This document shows positions 25,301-33,340 of a stretch of DNA of 64,000 nucleotides, piece by piece. Source of the stretch: Verrucomicrobiota bacterium (GTDB lineage Bacteria; Verrucomicrobiota; Verrucomicrobiia; Opitutales; Opitutaceae); the NCBI GenBank assembly GCA_023416735.1, contig JAEZGX010000001.1:62001-126000 (forward strand), written 5' to 3'. Position 1 is the first letter of the stretch, and every line of letters begins with the position of its first letter. A program made the position numbers and the translations under genes. The notes beneath the pieces were generated by a model. The model was not told the DNA's origin. It did no database searches and saw nothing but the letters and a program-made list of their open reading frames with translations.

Positions 25301-25952
25301 CCGCGATCCGACACCACGCTTCGTTCAGGAAGACGCTGTCGCCGTTCACATCCGACAAAAAAATTCCCACCGGCGCATGGCTCGCCAGCGTGCGAAAGCG
25401 TTCTTCACTTTCCCGTATTCGCTGCGTCGCCCGCGTGCGCGCCACCACGTCCGCCGCCATCTGCGCATACAAATCCATCAACGCCTCCTCGCTCGCATCC
25501 GGCACGTGCCGCTTCGCGAAATACACCGTCAACGCGCCCACCATCTCGCCGTCGGGCGCCCTCAGCGGCACACTGTGACTCGATACCACCCCGGCCCGCT
25601 TCGCCGCATCGCGATAACCTTCCCGCAGCCCCTCCGCCGCCACATCTTCCACTACCAAACGTCCTCGTCCGGCCAGCGCGCCCCCGCCCGCACCACTCGC
25701 TTCCGGCGACGTTTCGGCCCAGCGCATGAACTCCCCCGAAACGCCCACACTCGCCACCAACGTCAGCTCTTCATCCGATCCGTCGCGCAACGAAAGCGAT
25801 CCCATCGTGCTCCGCGCAGCCTTCGTCGCCGACTCCAACACCCGCCGCAGCGCGTCGCGCCAATCCTCACTCCGCGCGACGGCAGCCGCGGTTTCATGCA
25901 GTCGGCGCAGGTTTTCGACTTCCGCCCCCACCTGCTGAATGCCACGAAGCAT
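22371..25952 (-). CDS. Soluble multi-PAS hybrid sensor histidine kinase
   Basis: A 1,193-residue protein without membrane segments. An N-terminal GAF domain (about residues 20-175) is followed by five PAS/PAC units (about 180-810, several ending in 'DITERK'-like PAC tails). A HisKA domain follows with the phospho-acceptor in 'LSHELRTPLNP', then a HATPase domain with N-box 'VLWNVLKNAVKF', 'DSGIGM' and 'GVGLGLAI'. The C-terminal receiver starts near 1075 with 'LLLVEDHD' and has its phospho-Asp near 1126 in 'VVSDIGLPDG'. It senses a cytoplasmic signal, unknown here, and has no partner response regulator with a DNA-binding domain nearby. The receiver may act as an internal phosphate relay or sink. 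It is the last gene of a minus-strand series. Confidence 0.93.
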   Translation of the reverse strand: MLRGIQQVGAEVENLRRLHETAAAVARSEDWRDALRRVLESATKAARSTMGSLSLRDGSDEELTLVASVGVSGEFMRWAETSPEASGAGGGALAGRGRLVVEDVAAEGLREGYRDAAKRAGVVSSHSVPLRAPDGEMVGALTVYFAKRHVPDASEEALMDLYAQMAADVVARTRATQRIRESEERFRTLASHAPVGIFLSDVNGDSVFLNEAWCRIAGMTAEEARGKGWVNAIHPDDRERVVREWEEAVRTGRPSSAEYRFQRPDGTLSWLQGDAVQLRDAAGRVTGHLGTVVDITERKLAELAVRESERRLQLATLAGKVGVWDWDVSENRVAWTDSLFEIHGMAPASFDGTAEAASALVHPEDAERMKAAVEKSLKDGKDFEMELRAVRPDGRVVWLYTSAVVIRDGGSPVRILGATIDVTERRRGEETMRRLAAIVESSQDAILSTDLGGTITSWNHGAERLYGYPHDEAIGGSLAKLLPPEKESEGALLVERISRGERIEHLETTGLHKSGRRVDVSLTVSPLASAEGKPIGVSLIARDITERKRQEAELRRQRQLYRGIGESIDFGIWVCDAKGRNIYCSESFLKLVGLTQEEASGEGWGRVLAPEQAGPTMEAWRRCVEAGGFWEREHLFKGVDGQWHPVLARGMPIRDDDGRVVYWAGINLDIAAFKQTEAALRRGEERLRLVTDNAIVFLAHCDREYRLKFVNRPYAQRFGRTPDELVGRRIDELIGMAAFTAFKARLDEALGGRRVEFEMEIPYERFGPRWMRVIHEPERDPDGQVSGVVAVVTDITARKQAERDMEAARDKAEAASRAKDDFLATLSHELRTPLNPVLLLASEHASDTALPDETREAFRTIRKNVELEARLIDDLLDLTRITRGKLSLNLALQDAHSILQDAVATMRPELEAKGLTLVFELRAQRTKVWSDAVRLQQVLWNVLKNAVKFTPEEGTVRVSTRDLPESGQLLIEVRDSGIGMTNDELARVFDAFAQGDHARGGGSHRFGGVGLGLAISRMIVEMHRGQIRAASEGPGKGSVFSVELPLADDGAVEAVGPSKSRTSTASPFPAEAGARRKLLLVEDHDATRVALAHLLARRNFEVVQAASVREAREAAAKGRIDVVVSDIGLPDGSGFELMAELKNGYGLRGVALTGYGMDHDVLRSQASGFVVHLTKPVTVQALEKALKAALAEE

Positions 25953-26026
25953 GACGTCCTTCGGTGGGTTACGCGTTCAGCCTGGATTCTCGAAGTGCAT
26001 CCCCATCGCCGTTCCCGCCCCTTCGC

Positions 26027-26476
26027 TCAAGGCAACTTGCCCTGCACGCGTTTGCTCGCGACGCCGAAATCGATGAGCCCCGCCTCCGGCCGCTGCTTCA
26101 ACGCACCGATCACGCGCCCCATCTCCTTCTTCGACTGCGCTCCCGTTTCACGAATCGCTTCATCGATTAACGCATCGAGCTTCGCGTCGTCCAATCCTTG
26201 CGGCAGATATTTCTCCAACACGCGCATCTCCGCTTCATTCGCCGCCACCAGATCTGCGCGTCCGCCTTTGGCGAACTCCTCTTTCGCGTCGTTCAGATTT
26301 TTCACCGCTTTCCGCAACGTCGCCGTCACCAGTGTGTCGTCGATCGGTTTTCCTGTATCCATCGCCGCACGTTGAATCGCCGCATCCGCCGTTCGCAGCG
26401 CCGTTGCCGTGCCTGCGTCGCGCGCCTTCATCGCGGCGATAATATCGGCTCTCAAAGTTTCATAGATCGTCGCCAT
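26027..26476 (-). CDS. GatB/YqeY domain protein
   Basis: A 149-residue all-helical protein. It opens with 'LRADIIAAMKARDAGTATALRTADAAI', contains the 'DDTLVTATLRKAVKNLNDA' helix and ends with 'DFGVASKRVQGKL', the usual YqeY layout. The fold is shared with the tail of the GatB amidotransferase subunit, which binds tRNA. The role of free-standing YqeY proteins is not established. It lies 74 bp upstream of the hybrid kinase and downstream of the amine oxidase on the same strand. Confidence 0.9.
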   Translation of the reverse strand: MATIYETLRADIIAAMKARDAGTATALRTADAAIQRAAMDTGKPIDDTLVTATLRKAVKNLNDAKEEFAKGGRADLVAANEAEMRVLEKYLPQGLDDAKLDALIDEAIRETGAQSKKEMGRVIGALKQRPEAGLIDFGVASKRVQGKLP

Positions 26477-26563
26477 GCAGCCGAATATGCCGCCCCCGCT
26501 CCCGGCTGTCGAGCCCGCCCGACCTGCCGCAGCCGACGCGTCAGAATTCCGCCCTTCCGTTCC

Positions 26564-27868
26564 TCAACTCTCCAACATCGTCCGAATCTCCCGCGCTGCC
26601 CGCTCCCCGCTCGCAAGCGCGCCATGCACGGTCCCTAGCTCCAACACATCCGCCGTCGCCTCCCCCGCGAAAAACAACACCCGCCCCACCGGCTTCGCCA
26701 ACTCCTTCGGCGCCTTCTCCGCTCCGGCCACCGCGTAACTATACGCGCCACGCGTAAACGGATCTGCCGCCCAATCATACGACCGCGCCTCCCGCACCGC
26801 CGCGCGCACCTGCTTCTCCGCACAGCCCAGCAGCTTCGCGAGCGTCCTACACGCCGCGCGCACCGCTTTCGCCTCCGACCAGCCGCGCATCGCCGCTGCC
26901 GCCGGCCCGCCCGTCCAGCCCACCAGCACCGGCTTGGGCGCCTCCGCCCACCACACGGGAAACGTCTCTTCTTCCGAATGGATAAATCCAAACGCCCGCC
27001 CGTCCCGCGCCCGCAACGCCGCCGGAATCGGCCCGCGCCGCCAAATATCTTCGCGCATCCTCAACACCACGCGGCGCGCATGTCCGCTCTCGATCTTCGC
27101 CAGCACTTTCTCCTTCGCTGCCAATCGCGGCTCGAACCGCACCGCTCCGCGCTCCCCGTCCTTCGCCTTCAACACTCCCAGCGGCAGCGTCACCAACGCA
27201 CACCGCGCCGCCCACTTCTTGCCGCGTTGATCTTCCACCACCACGCCCGCCCGCGACCACACGACGCTTCGCACGACACAGTCGAATTCGATTTCGCCCG
27301 CGGCCCGCACTAATTTCCGCGCGAGCATCTCGGGCACCGACGCATAGCGCTTGCTCGGACGAAACTGCTCCTCGTCTTCCTGCGAAGCTTCGAAGAGCGC
27401 CGGCCCACTCATCCGTTCCAAAGACGCGCCATTGAATCCTTTCACGAACGCTTCCGCCAGCGCCCGATCCGGCGCCGCCACGTCGTCTCCGTGTCGCTTC
27501 AGCCACCGCGCAAAATCTCCCCGAAATCGCGGCCCGATCTTCTCCATCACGGCATAAATCCGATCCCACGCATCATCCATCCTCGCTTGCCGCCCATCGC
27601 CCGCCAGCCAGTGCCGCTCCTCGATTCGCCGCTTCCGCACTTTCGCTTCCTTCAACACCGCCTCCATCACCGCATTGCCCGAATGCACAAACTCGGCGCC
27701 CAGCTCCACCGGCGCCGGCCAGCCTTTTCGCTCTTCGCTCAAGATCCGCCCGCCCACCCGCCCTCGCGCTTCCAACACCACCACACGTTTCCCACCTTCC
27801 GCCAAACGCACCGCCGCCAACAACCCCGCCACTCCCGCGCCGATCACAATCACATCATACGATTCCAT
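26564..27868 (-). CDS. Flavin-dependent amine oxidase family protein
   Basis: A 434-residue FAD enzyme. 'DVIVIGAGVAGLLAAVRLAEGG' is the Rossmann dinucleotide motif at the very N-terminus and 'VLEARGRVGGRI' its second part. The C-terminal FAD-binding segment is 'LFFAGEATADVLELGTVHGALASGERAA'. No twin-arginine or other signal peptide is present, so it is cytoplasmic. The family includes monoamine and polyamine oxidases and carotenoid-desaturase-like enzymes; the substrate cannot be read here. I chose ATG 27868 (MESYDV), because five further upstream residues from a GTG add nothing conserved. The copper-storage-like gene lies 94 bp upstream. Confidence 0.9.
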   Translation of the reverse strand: MESYDVIVIGAGVAGLLAAVRLAEGGKRVVVLEARGRVGGRILSEERKGWPAPVELGAEFVHSGNAVMEAVLKEAKVRKRRIEERHWLAGDGRQARMDDAWDRIYAVMEKIGPRFRGDFARWLKRHGDDVAAPDRALAEAFVKGFNGASLERMSGPALFEASQEDEEQFRPSKRYASVPEMLARKLVRAAGEIEFDCVVRSVVWSRAGVVVEDQRGKKWAARCALVTLPLGVLKAKDGERGAVRFEPRLAAKEKVLAKIESGHARRVVLRMREDIWRRGPIPAALRARDGRAFGFIHSEEETFPVWWAEAPKPVLVGWTGGPAAAAMRGWSEAKAVRAACRTLAKLLGCAEKQVRAAVREARSYDWAADPFTRGAYSYAVAGAEKAPKELAKPVGRVLFFAGEATADVLELGTVHGALASGERAAREIRTMLES

Positions 27869-27962
27869 CCCGCCACAGACCACACAACTGCCCTGCAGTG
27901 CGCCTCACGTCATTGTGGGCAGCATCTCCGCCGTCTCTACCCGCGCGCCTTCGCGCGTCCCG

Positions 27963-28424
27963 TCACCGCTGAAACGAAGGACTATCCGTCGGCTCCATCG
28001 TCCCTTCTTCCACCCCGGACGACGAAATCTCGCCCATCAGGAAATTGCACCGTTCCTGGCAATGCCGACACGTCTCCGCACAAATCCGACAGTGCTCATG
28101 CATGTTTGCATGCTGCTCACATTCGTCGCCGCACACCTGACACGCCAGAATGCATGCATGCAGCTGCGCGTGCAAAATCTCGTTCGGCGTCTCCGTCTGC
28201 CGCACCAACAACGCCGCCGTCGCCTCACACACGTCCGCACAATCGAGATCGGTGCGAATGCATCGCCGCAGCTTCGCGACATGCTCTTCCGCCAAACAGG
28301 AGTCCGCACACGCCCGACACACCTGCACACATTGCGACAGCGCCTCGAGCACTTGCGCGTAATGCCCCACCCACTGTGCATCCGCCCGTGGATGCGTGCG
28401 CAACATGGAATCGATGATCTTCAT
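27963..28424 (-). CDS. Four-helix-bundle copper-binding (Csp-like) protein
   Basis: A 153-residue protein with sixteen cysteines, mostly in C-x3-C and C-x2-C spacings along four predicted helices ('CVQVCRACADSC', 'CIRTDLDCADVC', 'CILACQVCGDEC', 'CRICAETCRHCQERC'). This is the layout of the Csp copper-storage family (DUF326-like), in which the cysteines line the core of a four-helix bundle and hold many Cu(I) ions. There is no signal peptide, so this would be a cytosolic Csp3-like form. A histidine-containing loop ('EQHANMHEHC') lies near the bundle opening. It is first in the minus-strand series with the amine oxidase, but functional coupling is only a guess. Confidence 0.88.
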   Translation of the reverse strand: MKIIDSMLRTHPRADAQWVGHYAQVLEALSQCVQVCRACADSCLAEEHVAKLRRCIRTDLDCADVCEATAALLVRQTETPNEILHAQLHACILACQVCGDECEQHANMHEHCRICAETCRHCQERCNFLMGEISSSGVEEGTMEPTDSPSFQR

Positions 28425-28626
28425 GGTTCGAAAGGTCTTCGCCGCGGCCCATCCGCGACCCTGAAACCTAAGCCCGTCCGCGCCCCTTTACCATGGGGCG
28501 TCCGCCTCCGCTCTTCCTCGGTGATTGCCTCTAGCTCGAACCCGCCTCTTCCGCAAAATTGCACCGAACTCAGCCGGACGACCCCGCTCCCGCTTTCCGC
28601 TACCGTGCGCACTTCCCCCGATTCCG

Positions 28627-30129
28627 ATGATTGCCTCCCGTCCGCTCACCTCCGACCTTCCCGTCGTGAAACCGCTCCGCGCTCCGCGTCTCTCCGCCGC
28701 CGCGATGTATGAGCGCGTCATCGCCAGCGACCCCGCCTGCAACGGCCGGTTCTTCATGGGCGTGCTCACCACGGGGATCTACTGCCTTCCGTCCTGCAAG
28801 GCCCGCAAACCCAAGTTCGAAAACATCCGCTTTTTTCCGTCCTGCGAAGCCGCCCGCGCCGCCGGCCTCCGCCCGTGCAAAAAATGCCACCCCGACGACT
28901 TCGCTCGCGGCGCCGATCCCGTCCTGGAGGCGGTCGAGTCCGTCGTCGCCGAAATCCGCGCCGACCCCGCCGCTTTTCGCGACGCCCGCGCCATCGTGAA
29001 ACGCCTCGGCTTCGGCGCCACGCGCACGTTCGAACTTTTCCGTCTCCATTATCACACGACACCCGCCGACGTCCTGCTCCGCGCCCGTCTCGCCACCGCC
29101 AAACGCGAACTCCTCTCCACGTCCCGCCCTCTCGCCGAAATCGCCTACAACGCCGGTTTCGAATCGCTCTCCGTCTTCCACGACCATTTCCGCCAGCTCA
29201 CCGGTCTCACTCCCGCCGTCTATCGCACTCTCCCGTCAACCACGTCGTTCGAACTCTCCCTGCCTCCGCGCTTCCTCCTCGGCTACCTTCGCCGTGCCCT
29301 CAGTCGTGATATTCACAGCGTCAACGAGCGTCTCGAAAACGACACCTACACCGCCGCGCTCCAGCTCTCCTCCGGACCTGCCTTGCTGCAACTTCATCTC
29401 TCGCCGCAAAAAATCCGCGCCACCTTTTCTCCCGTTCTCGCCCTCACTCCTTCGCCGTCCGCTGTCGAAATTCACGCGACCGTGATCGCACTGCTCGGTC
29501 TCGACGACGACACCGCCGGCTTCGCCCGGCTCGCGCGCAAGCTCGGTCTCGCCCGCCTCATCGCCGGTCGCGCCGAGCTCCGCATTTCCCGCACGCCTTC
29601 GCTCTTCGATGGACTTCTCTGGTCCATCATCGGCCAACAAATCAATTTCCCGTTCGCCTGCCTGCTCAAGCGCCGTCTTTTCGAACTCGCCGGCACGCGC
29701 CTCTCCAACGGTCTCATCGCCCCGCCCACCCCCGCCGCTATCGCCGCCCTCGATCCGCGCGACCTTCTTCCCCTTCAATTCTCACGCCAAAAAGCCGACT
29801 ACGTCATCTCGCTCTCGCGCCTCATCGCCTCGGGCAACCTCGACGTCGAATCGCTGCGCACCATGTCCGCCACCCGCGCTGAGCGCACCCTGCTCTCCCT
29901 TCGCGGTCTCGGCCCTTGGTCCGTCAATTACATCATGATGCGCGCACTCGGCTTCCCCGATTGCGTGCCGCTGGGCGACACCGGCGTCACCAGCGGACTC
30001 CAGTCACTTCTCAACCTCGAACAACGTCCCGACGTCGACGCCACGCGCCGCCTCATGGCGATGTTCTCTCCGCACCGCAGCCTCGCCACCGCCCACCTGT
30101 GGCAACTCAACCACCCCATCCCAACATGA
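28627..30129 (+). CDS. alkA: Ada-AlkA fusion: methyl-responsive activator and 3-methyladenine DNA glycosylase
   Basis: A 500-residue fusion. Residues about 20-90 are the Ada zinc domain with cysteines in 'DPACNGRFFMG', 'IYCLPSCKARKP' and 'RPCKKCHPDD'; methyl transfer from phosphotriesters to one Cys activates DNA binding. Residues about 95-200 are an AraC-type helix-turn-helix ('FGATRTFELFRLHYHTTPADVL', 'IAYNAGFESLSVFHDHFRQLTG'). The remainder is AlkA: an AlkA_N beta domain, then the HhH-GPD 'LRGLGPWSVNYIMMRALG' with the catalytic Asp in 'VPLGDTGV'. The ATG at 28627 keeps all domains. The ogt start codon overlaps its stop (ATGA), so the two repair genes are translationally coupled, and this protein probably activates its own operon. 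Confidence 0.94.
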   Translation: MIASRPLTSDLPVVKPLRAPRLSAAAMYERVIASDPACNGRFFMGVLTTGIYCLPSCKARKPKFENIRFFPSCEAARAAGLRPCKKCHPDDFARGADPVLEAVESVVAEIRADPAAFRDARAIVKRLGFGATRTFELFRLHYHTTPADVLLRARLATAKRELLSTSRPLAEIAYNAGFESLSVFHDHFRQLTGLTPAVYRTLPSTTSFELSLPPRFLLGYLRRALSRDIHSVNERLENDTYTAALQLSSGPALLQLHLSPQKIRATFSPVLALTPSPSAVEIHATVIALLGLDDDTAGFARLARKLGLARLIAGRAELRISRTPSLFDGLLWSIIGQQINFPFACLLKRRLFELAGTRLSNGLIAPPTPAAIAALDPRDLLPLQFSRQKADYVISLSRLIASGNLDVESLRTMSATRAERTLLSLRGLGPWSVNYIMMRALGFPDCVPLGDTGVTSGLQSLLNLEQRPDVDATRRLMAMFSPHRSLATAHLWQLNHPIPT

Positions 30130-30626
30130 ACCTTTTCTACGACACTTTCTCCACTCCCTTCGGCTCCTTCTCCGTCGCTGTCACCTCCACCAGCGCCCTC
30201 GCCGCCACCGCCTTCGGCGACTCCCACTCGCTCCTCTCACGCCTGCCGAAGTGTCAAATTACGCCTGATACTTCCCTCACCGCTGCCGCCCGCACGCAAT
30301 TCCTCGACTTCTTTGCTGGCCGCCGCCGCACCTTCGATCTTCCCCTCGATCTTCAGGGCACTTCTTTTCAGCAGCAGGTCTGGTCAGCGCTCCTCACCAT
30401 TCCCTTCGGCGAAACGCGCACCTACGGCCAACTCGCCCTTCAACTCGGCGCACCTCACGCCGCCCGCGCCGTCGGTCGCGCCAACGCCACCAACCCCGCC
30501 TGCGTCATCGTCCCTTGCCACCGCGTCATCGGCTCCAACGGCGCCCTCACCGGTTTCGCTTTCGGCGAAGACCTGAAACGCCGCCTTCTCGATCTCGAGC
30601 AATCGCACCAGCGTCACGCCGCCTGA
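30126..30626 (+). CDS. ogt: Methylated-DNA--protein-cysteine methyltransferase
   Basis: A 166-residue suicide enzyme that removes methyl groups from O6-methylguanine. The acceptor cysteine is in 'VIVPCHRVIGSNG', preceded by the helix-turn-helix 'GETRTYGQLALQLGAPHAARAVGRA' with the Arg finger. 'FQQQVWSALLTIPFG' starts the DNA-binding domain. The usual G-x-x-G after the active site reads 'LTGFAFGEDLKRRLL', slightly divergent. It overlaps the Ada-AlkA gene by four bases, which gives a complete two-gene adaptive response to alkylation. Confidence 0.95.
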   Translation: MNLFYDTFSTPFGSFSVAVTSTSALAATAFGDSHSLLSRLPKCQITPDTSLTAAARTQFLDFFAGRRRTFDLPLDLQGTSFQQQVWSALLTIPFGETRTYGQLALQLGAPHAARAVGRANATNPACVIVPCHRVIGSNGALTGFAFGEDLKRRLLDLEQSHQRHAA

Positions 30627-30696
30627 ATTTACCGCTCGGCCCATCGGCCGCACGCTTGCGCCCCGACCGGTTTCTCCACCCACTGGTCGACCGCGC

Positions 30697-31536
30697 ATGC
30701 CCGAAGACTCACCTCCGCTCATCATCGTTCTGTTTGAGCTTTCGCTGATCATCAGCGGCATCGTTCTGCTGTGGCGCCTCGTCCTCTCGCCGTCCGCCCG
30801 CGCCCGCCTCCGATCCACGCCTCCCCAACTCGCGCCTTGGACCGCCTCCGTCCGCGACTTCCTCCTTTGCGCCGCGCTCATCGCCGCATCCGGTCTGGTC
30901 GCTTCCTTCATCGTCGGTTTGCTGATCGCGCCCTTCGATCTCTCGCCCGACGCCCGAACCATCCTCAACAGCGCCGCCTTCCAACTCGGCCTCCTGATCG
31001 GTCCCGCTTTCGCGCCCCTCGATCTCGGACATCCCGCCCTTCGCCCCCCGCTTCCTCGCAGCGTCTTCGTTTCCGGCCTCGTCACTTTTCTCATCGCCTT
31101 GCCGGTCGTTACCGCCGTCAACCTCCTCTCTCTCTACCTCCTCGATCTCGCCGGTCTTCCCGCCCAACAACAGGATCTGCTCCGTCTCTTTGCCGAAGCC
31201 GACTCCTCCGCCCTCCTCGGCGTGATGATCGCGCTGGCCGTGATCGTTGCCCCCATCGCCGAGGAACTGCTCTTCCGCGCTACGTTCTTCCGTTTCCTTC
31301 GCCACCGCGTTCCGCGGCTGATCGCCCTCCTGCTCCCGGGCACCATTTTCGCCGCGCTTCACGTCAACTGGACCAACTACGACGGCCTCGCTAGCTTCCT
31401 TCCGCTCGTCACCCTCGCCGTCATTTTCTCGCTCGCCTACGAGCGCACCGGCCGCATCGCCACCGCGATGATCGCCCACGCGCTTTTCAACCTTCACACG
31501 ATCCTGCTCCTTTTCGCCGGCGTTTCCCCCTCGTAA
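30697..31536 (+). CDS. CPBP family intramembrane metalloprotease
   Basis: A 279-residue polytopic membrane protein with about seven hydrophobic helices. The CPBP (Abi/CAAX-protease-like) motifs are 'APIAEELLFRATFFRFL' (motif 1, E-E-x-x-x-R) and 'FAALHVNW' (motif 2 His); a third His lies in 'IAHALFNLHTI'. Members act as intramembrane peptidases or in processing of small peptides or maturation factors; the substrate is not identifiable. It stands between the alkylation-repair pair and the LptE-like lipoprotein, all on the plus strand. Confidence 0.9.
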   Translation: MPEDSPPLIIVLFELSLIISGIVLLWRLVLSPSARARLRSTPPQLAPWTASVRDFLLCAALIAASGLVASFIVGLLIAPFDLSPDARTILNSAAFQLGLLIGPAFAPLDLGHPALRPPLPRSVFVSGLVTFLIALPVVTAVNLLSLYLLDLAGLPAQQQDLLRLFAEADSSALLGVMIALAVIVAPIAEELLFRATFFRFLRHRVPRLIALLLPGTIFAALHVNWTNYDGLASFLPLVTLAVIFSLAYERTGRIATAMIAHALFNLHTILLLFAGVSPS

Positions 31537-31633
31537 CGGGAAACAACCCGTCTGATCCCTCGGCCCCCGTTTCGTCTCTCCGCCTAACTCAGACTTGCCC
31601 CGCCGCACCCACCCGCCTCCACTTCGCCCGGCT

Positions 31634-32152
31634 ATGTCACTTCGGCGCCTTCTTCCTGCCTTTCTCGCTCTGCTCGCAGTTTTCGCAGTCGCAGGCTGCG
31701 CCAACTACCGCCTCGGCACCGGCGCCGAACCGTCCTTCACCACGCTCTACATCGAGCCGGTCGAAAGCCGCGCCGTTCTTCCCCAGGCCCGCGCCGTCCT
31801 CGCGACTCAGCTCCGCGACGCCTTTGAACGCGACGGACGCATCAGGCTCGCCAGTTCGCCCGACGCCGCCGACGCCACCCTCCATGTCGTCATCCGCGAT
31901 TTCGAACGCGATGTCGCCTCGGTTCGCGAATCCGACACCCGCCTCGCCCGCAAATTCACCCTCACGCTCGCCACGTCCTGCACGCTCCGCGATCGCCGCA
32001 CCGGCCAAACCATTTTCTCGGACCGCGTCGTCAGCACGCAACGCGACGCCATGACCGATGGCGGACAACTTCAGTCCGAATACCAAACCGTCCCGCTCCT
32101 CGCCGAATCCCTCGCGCGTAAGATCACCCACGCCGTCCTCGACGTCTGGTAA
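31634..32152 (+). CDS. lptE: LptE-like LPS-assembly lipoprotein
   Basis: A 172-residue lipoprotein. The signal peptide ends in the lipobox 'FAVAGC' near residue 22. The rest has the LptE-type layout: 'LYIEPVESRAVLPQARAVLATQLRDAFERDGRIRLASSPDAADATLHVVIRDFERD', then two beta-strands and a C-terminal helix 'AESLARKITHAVLDVW'. LptE plugs the LptD outer-membrane translocon that inserts LPS. The length fits. Sequence conservation in this family is low, so the assignment relies on layout and lipobox. The start is ATG 31634. rpe follows 15 bp after the stop. Confidence 0.75.
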   Translation: MSLRRLLPAFLALLAVFAVAGCANYRLGTGAEPSFTTLYIEPVESRAVLPQARAVLATQLRDAFERDGRIRLASSPDAADATLHVVIRDFERDVASVRESDTRLARKFTLTLATSCTLRDRRTGQTIFSDRVVSTQRDAMTDGGQLQSEYQTVPLLAESLARKITHAVLDVW

Positions 32153-32167
32153 CGCCGCTCCTCTCCG

Positions 32168-32824
32168 ATGCACGCCCCGCTTCTCGTCCCTTCGATCCTC
32201 GCCGGCGATCACGCGCATCTTTCCGCCAGCGCCCGCGTCGTCGAGGAGCTCGGGCTCGAATGGCTCCACGTCGATATCATGGACGGCCACTTCGTCCCGA
32301 ATCTCACCTTCGGACCCGAAACCGTCGCCGCTCTCCGCCGCCACGGCATCAAATCCTTCTTCGACACCCACCTGATGCTCGACCAGCCGCACCGCTACGT
32401 CGAAGCCTTCGCCAAAGCCGGCTCCAACCTCATCAGCATCCACATCGAGCCTGCTTACGACCACGCCGCCACACTCGAGCGCATCCGCCAACTCGGCTGC
32501 CAATGCGGCATCGTGCTCAACCCCGACACGCCCGCCGCCGCCATCGAACCTTTCCTCAACCAGGTCGACCTCGTTCTCGTAATGACCGTGCAACCCGGCT
32601 TCGGCGGCCAGCCGTTCCGCACCGACACGCTGCCAAAGCTTCAGCAAATCGATACCTGGCGCCGCGAACGAAACCTCTCGTTCCGCCTCGAGGTCGACGG
32701 CGGTGTCGACCTTTCCACGGCCGCCGCTTGCCGTAACGCCGGCGCGGATACATTCGTCGCCGGCACTTCCTTCTTCAAAGCTCCCGACAAATCCGCGTTC
32801 GCCGCCGCTTTCGCGCAACTGTAA
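32168..32824 (+). CDS. rpe: Ribulose-phosphate 3-epimerase
   Basis: A 218-residue TIM-barrel enzyme of the pentose phosphate pathway. 'LVPSILAGDHAHL' opens it, 'LHVDIMDGHFVPNLTFGPE' holds a metal His/Asp pair, 'FFDTHLMLDQP' the next ligands, 'VLVMTVQPGFGGQPF' the flexible loop, and 'LEVDGGVDLST' the second catalytic Asp. The length and all motifs are standard. It follows the LptE-like gene closely and may be cotranscribed. Confidence 0.97.
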   Translation: MHAPLLVPSILAGDHAHLSASARVVEELGLEWLHVDIMDGHFVPNLTFGPETVAALRRHGIKSFFDTHLMLDQPHRYVEAFAKAGSNLISIHIEPAYDHAATLERIRQLGCQCGIVLNPDTPAAAIEPFLNQVDLVLVMTVQPGFGGQPFRTDTLPKLQQIDTWRRERNLSFRLEVDGGVDLSTAAACRNAGADTFVAGTSFFKAPDKSAFAAAFAQL

Positions 32825-32882
32825 CGCCTCTTCGGCACCGTTGCTCCGGCCCGCATGGTTGCACCCAACTGAAGGCCTCCCC

Positions 32883-33337
32883 ATGCCTCAATCGCTTCAG
32901 CACGACGGCTATTTGATCTCCAACGATCCCGCGCTCCTCGATGTCGACGCCGTTCATGCTTTCTCGCGAGCTGCTATTGGGCCGCGGGCATTCCCCGCGA
33001 GGTCGTCGTCCGTTCGCTTGAAAACTCCCTCAGCATCGGCATCTACACGCCACAACGCCAGCAGGTCGGACTCGCCCGCGTCATCACGGATTTTGCCACC
33101 TTCGCCTACCTCTGCGACGTCTACGTGCTCGAGTCTCATCGCAATCGCGGTCTCGCCAAAGCAGTCCTGCAGTTCATCTCCGACCATCCCCGTCTTCAAA
33201 GCTTGCGACGTTTCCAACTCGTCACCGCCGACGCCCACCCGCTCTACGCTCAATTCGGCTTCACGCCGCTTTCCCAGCCCGAGCGTCACATGGAGAAACG
33301 TCATCCCGACGTTTACCGAGGCCTCCGCCGCGACTGA
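32883..33337 (+). pseudogene. GNAT N-acetyltransferase with a one-base frameshift
   Basis: An N-terminal segment starting at ATG 32883 (MPQSLQHDGYLISNDPALLDVDAVHAF) and a downstream segment in another frame (YWAAGIPREVVVRSLENS ... VGLARVITDFATFAYLCDVYVLESHRNRGLAKAV ... HPLYAQFGFTPL) together make one complete GNAT enzyme of about 150 residues. The acetyl-CoA loop R-x-x-G-x-A is 'RNRGLAK'. The frames join at about 32960-32966, where 'gctttctc' would restore the frame if one more T were present (gcttttctc, Ala-Phe-Leu). This is either a recent inactivating deletion or a base-calling error in a T run. The substrate is unknown. Confidence 0.85.
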
Positions 33338-33340
33338 TCG

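Noticed and set aside
30697..31536. Defence (Abi) function for the CPBP protease
   Set aside because: The family was once named Abi, but the neighbourhood is repair and envelope genes and there is no other sign of a defence island.
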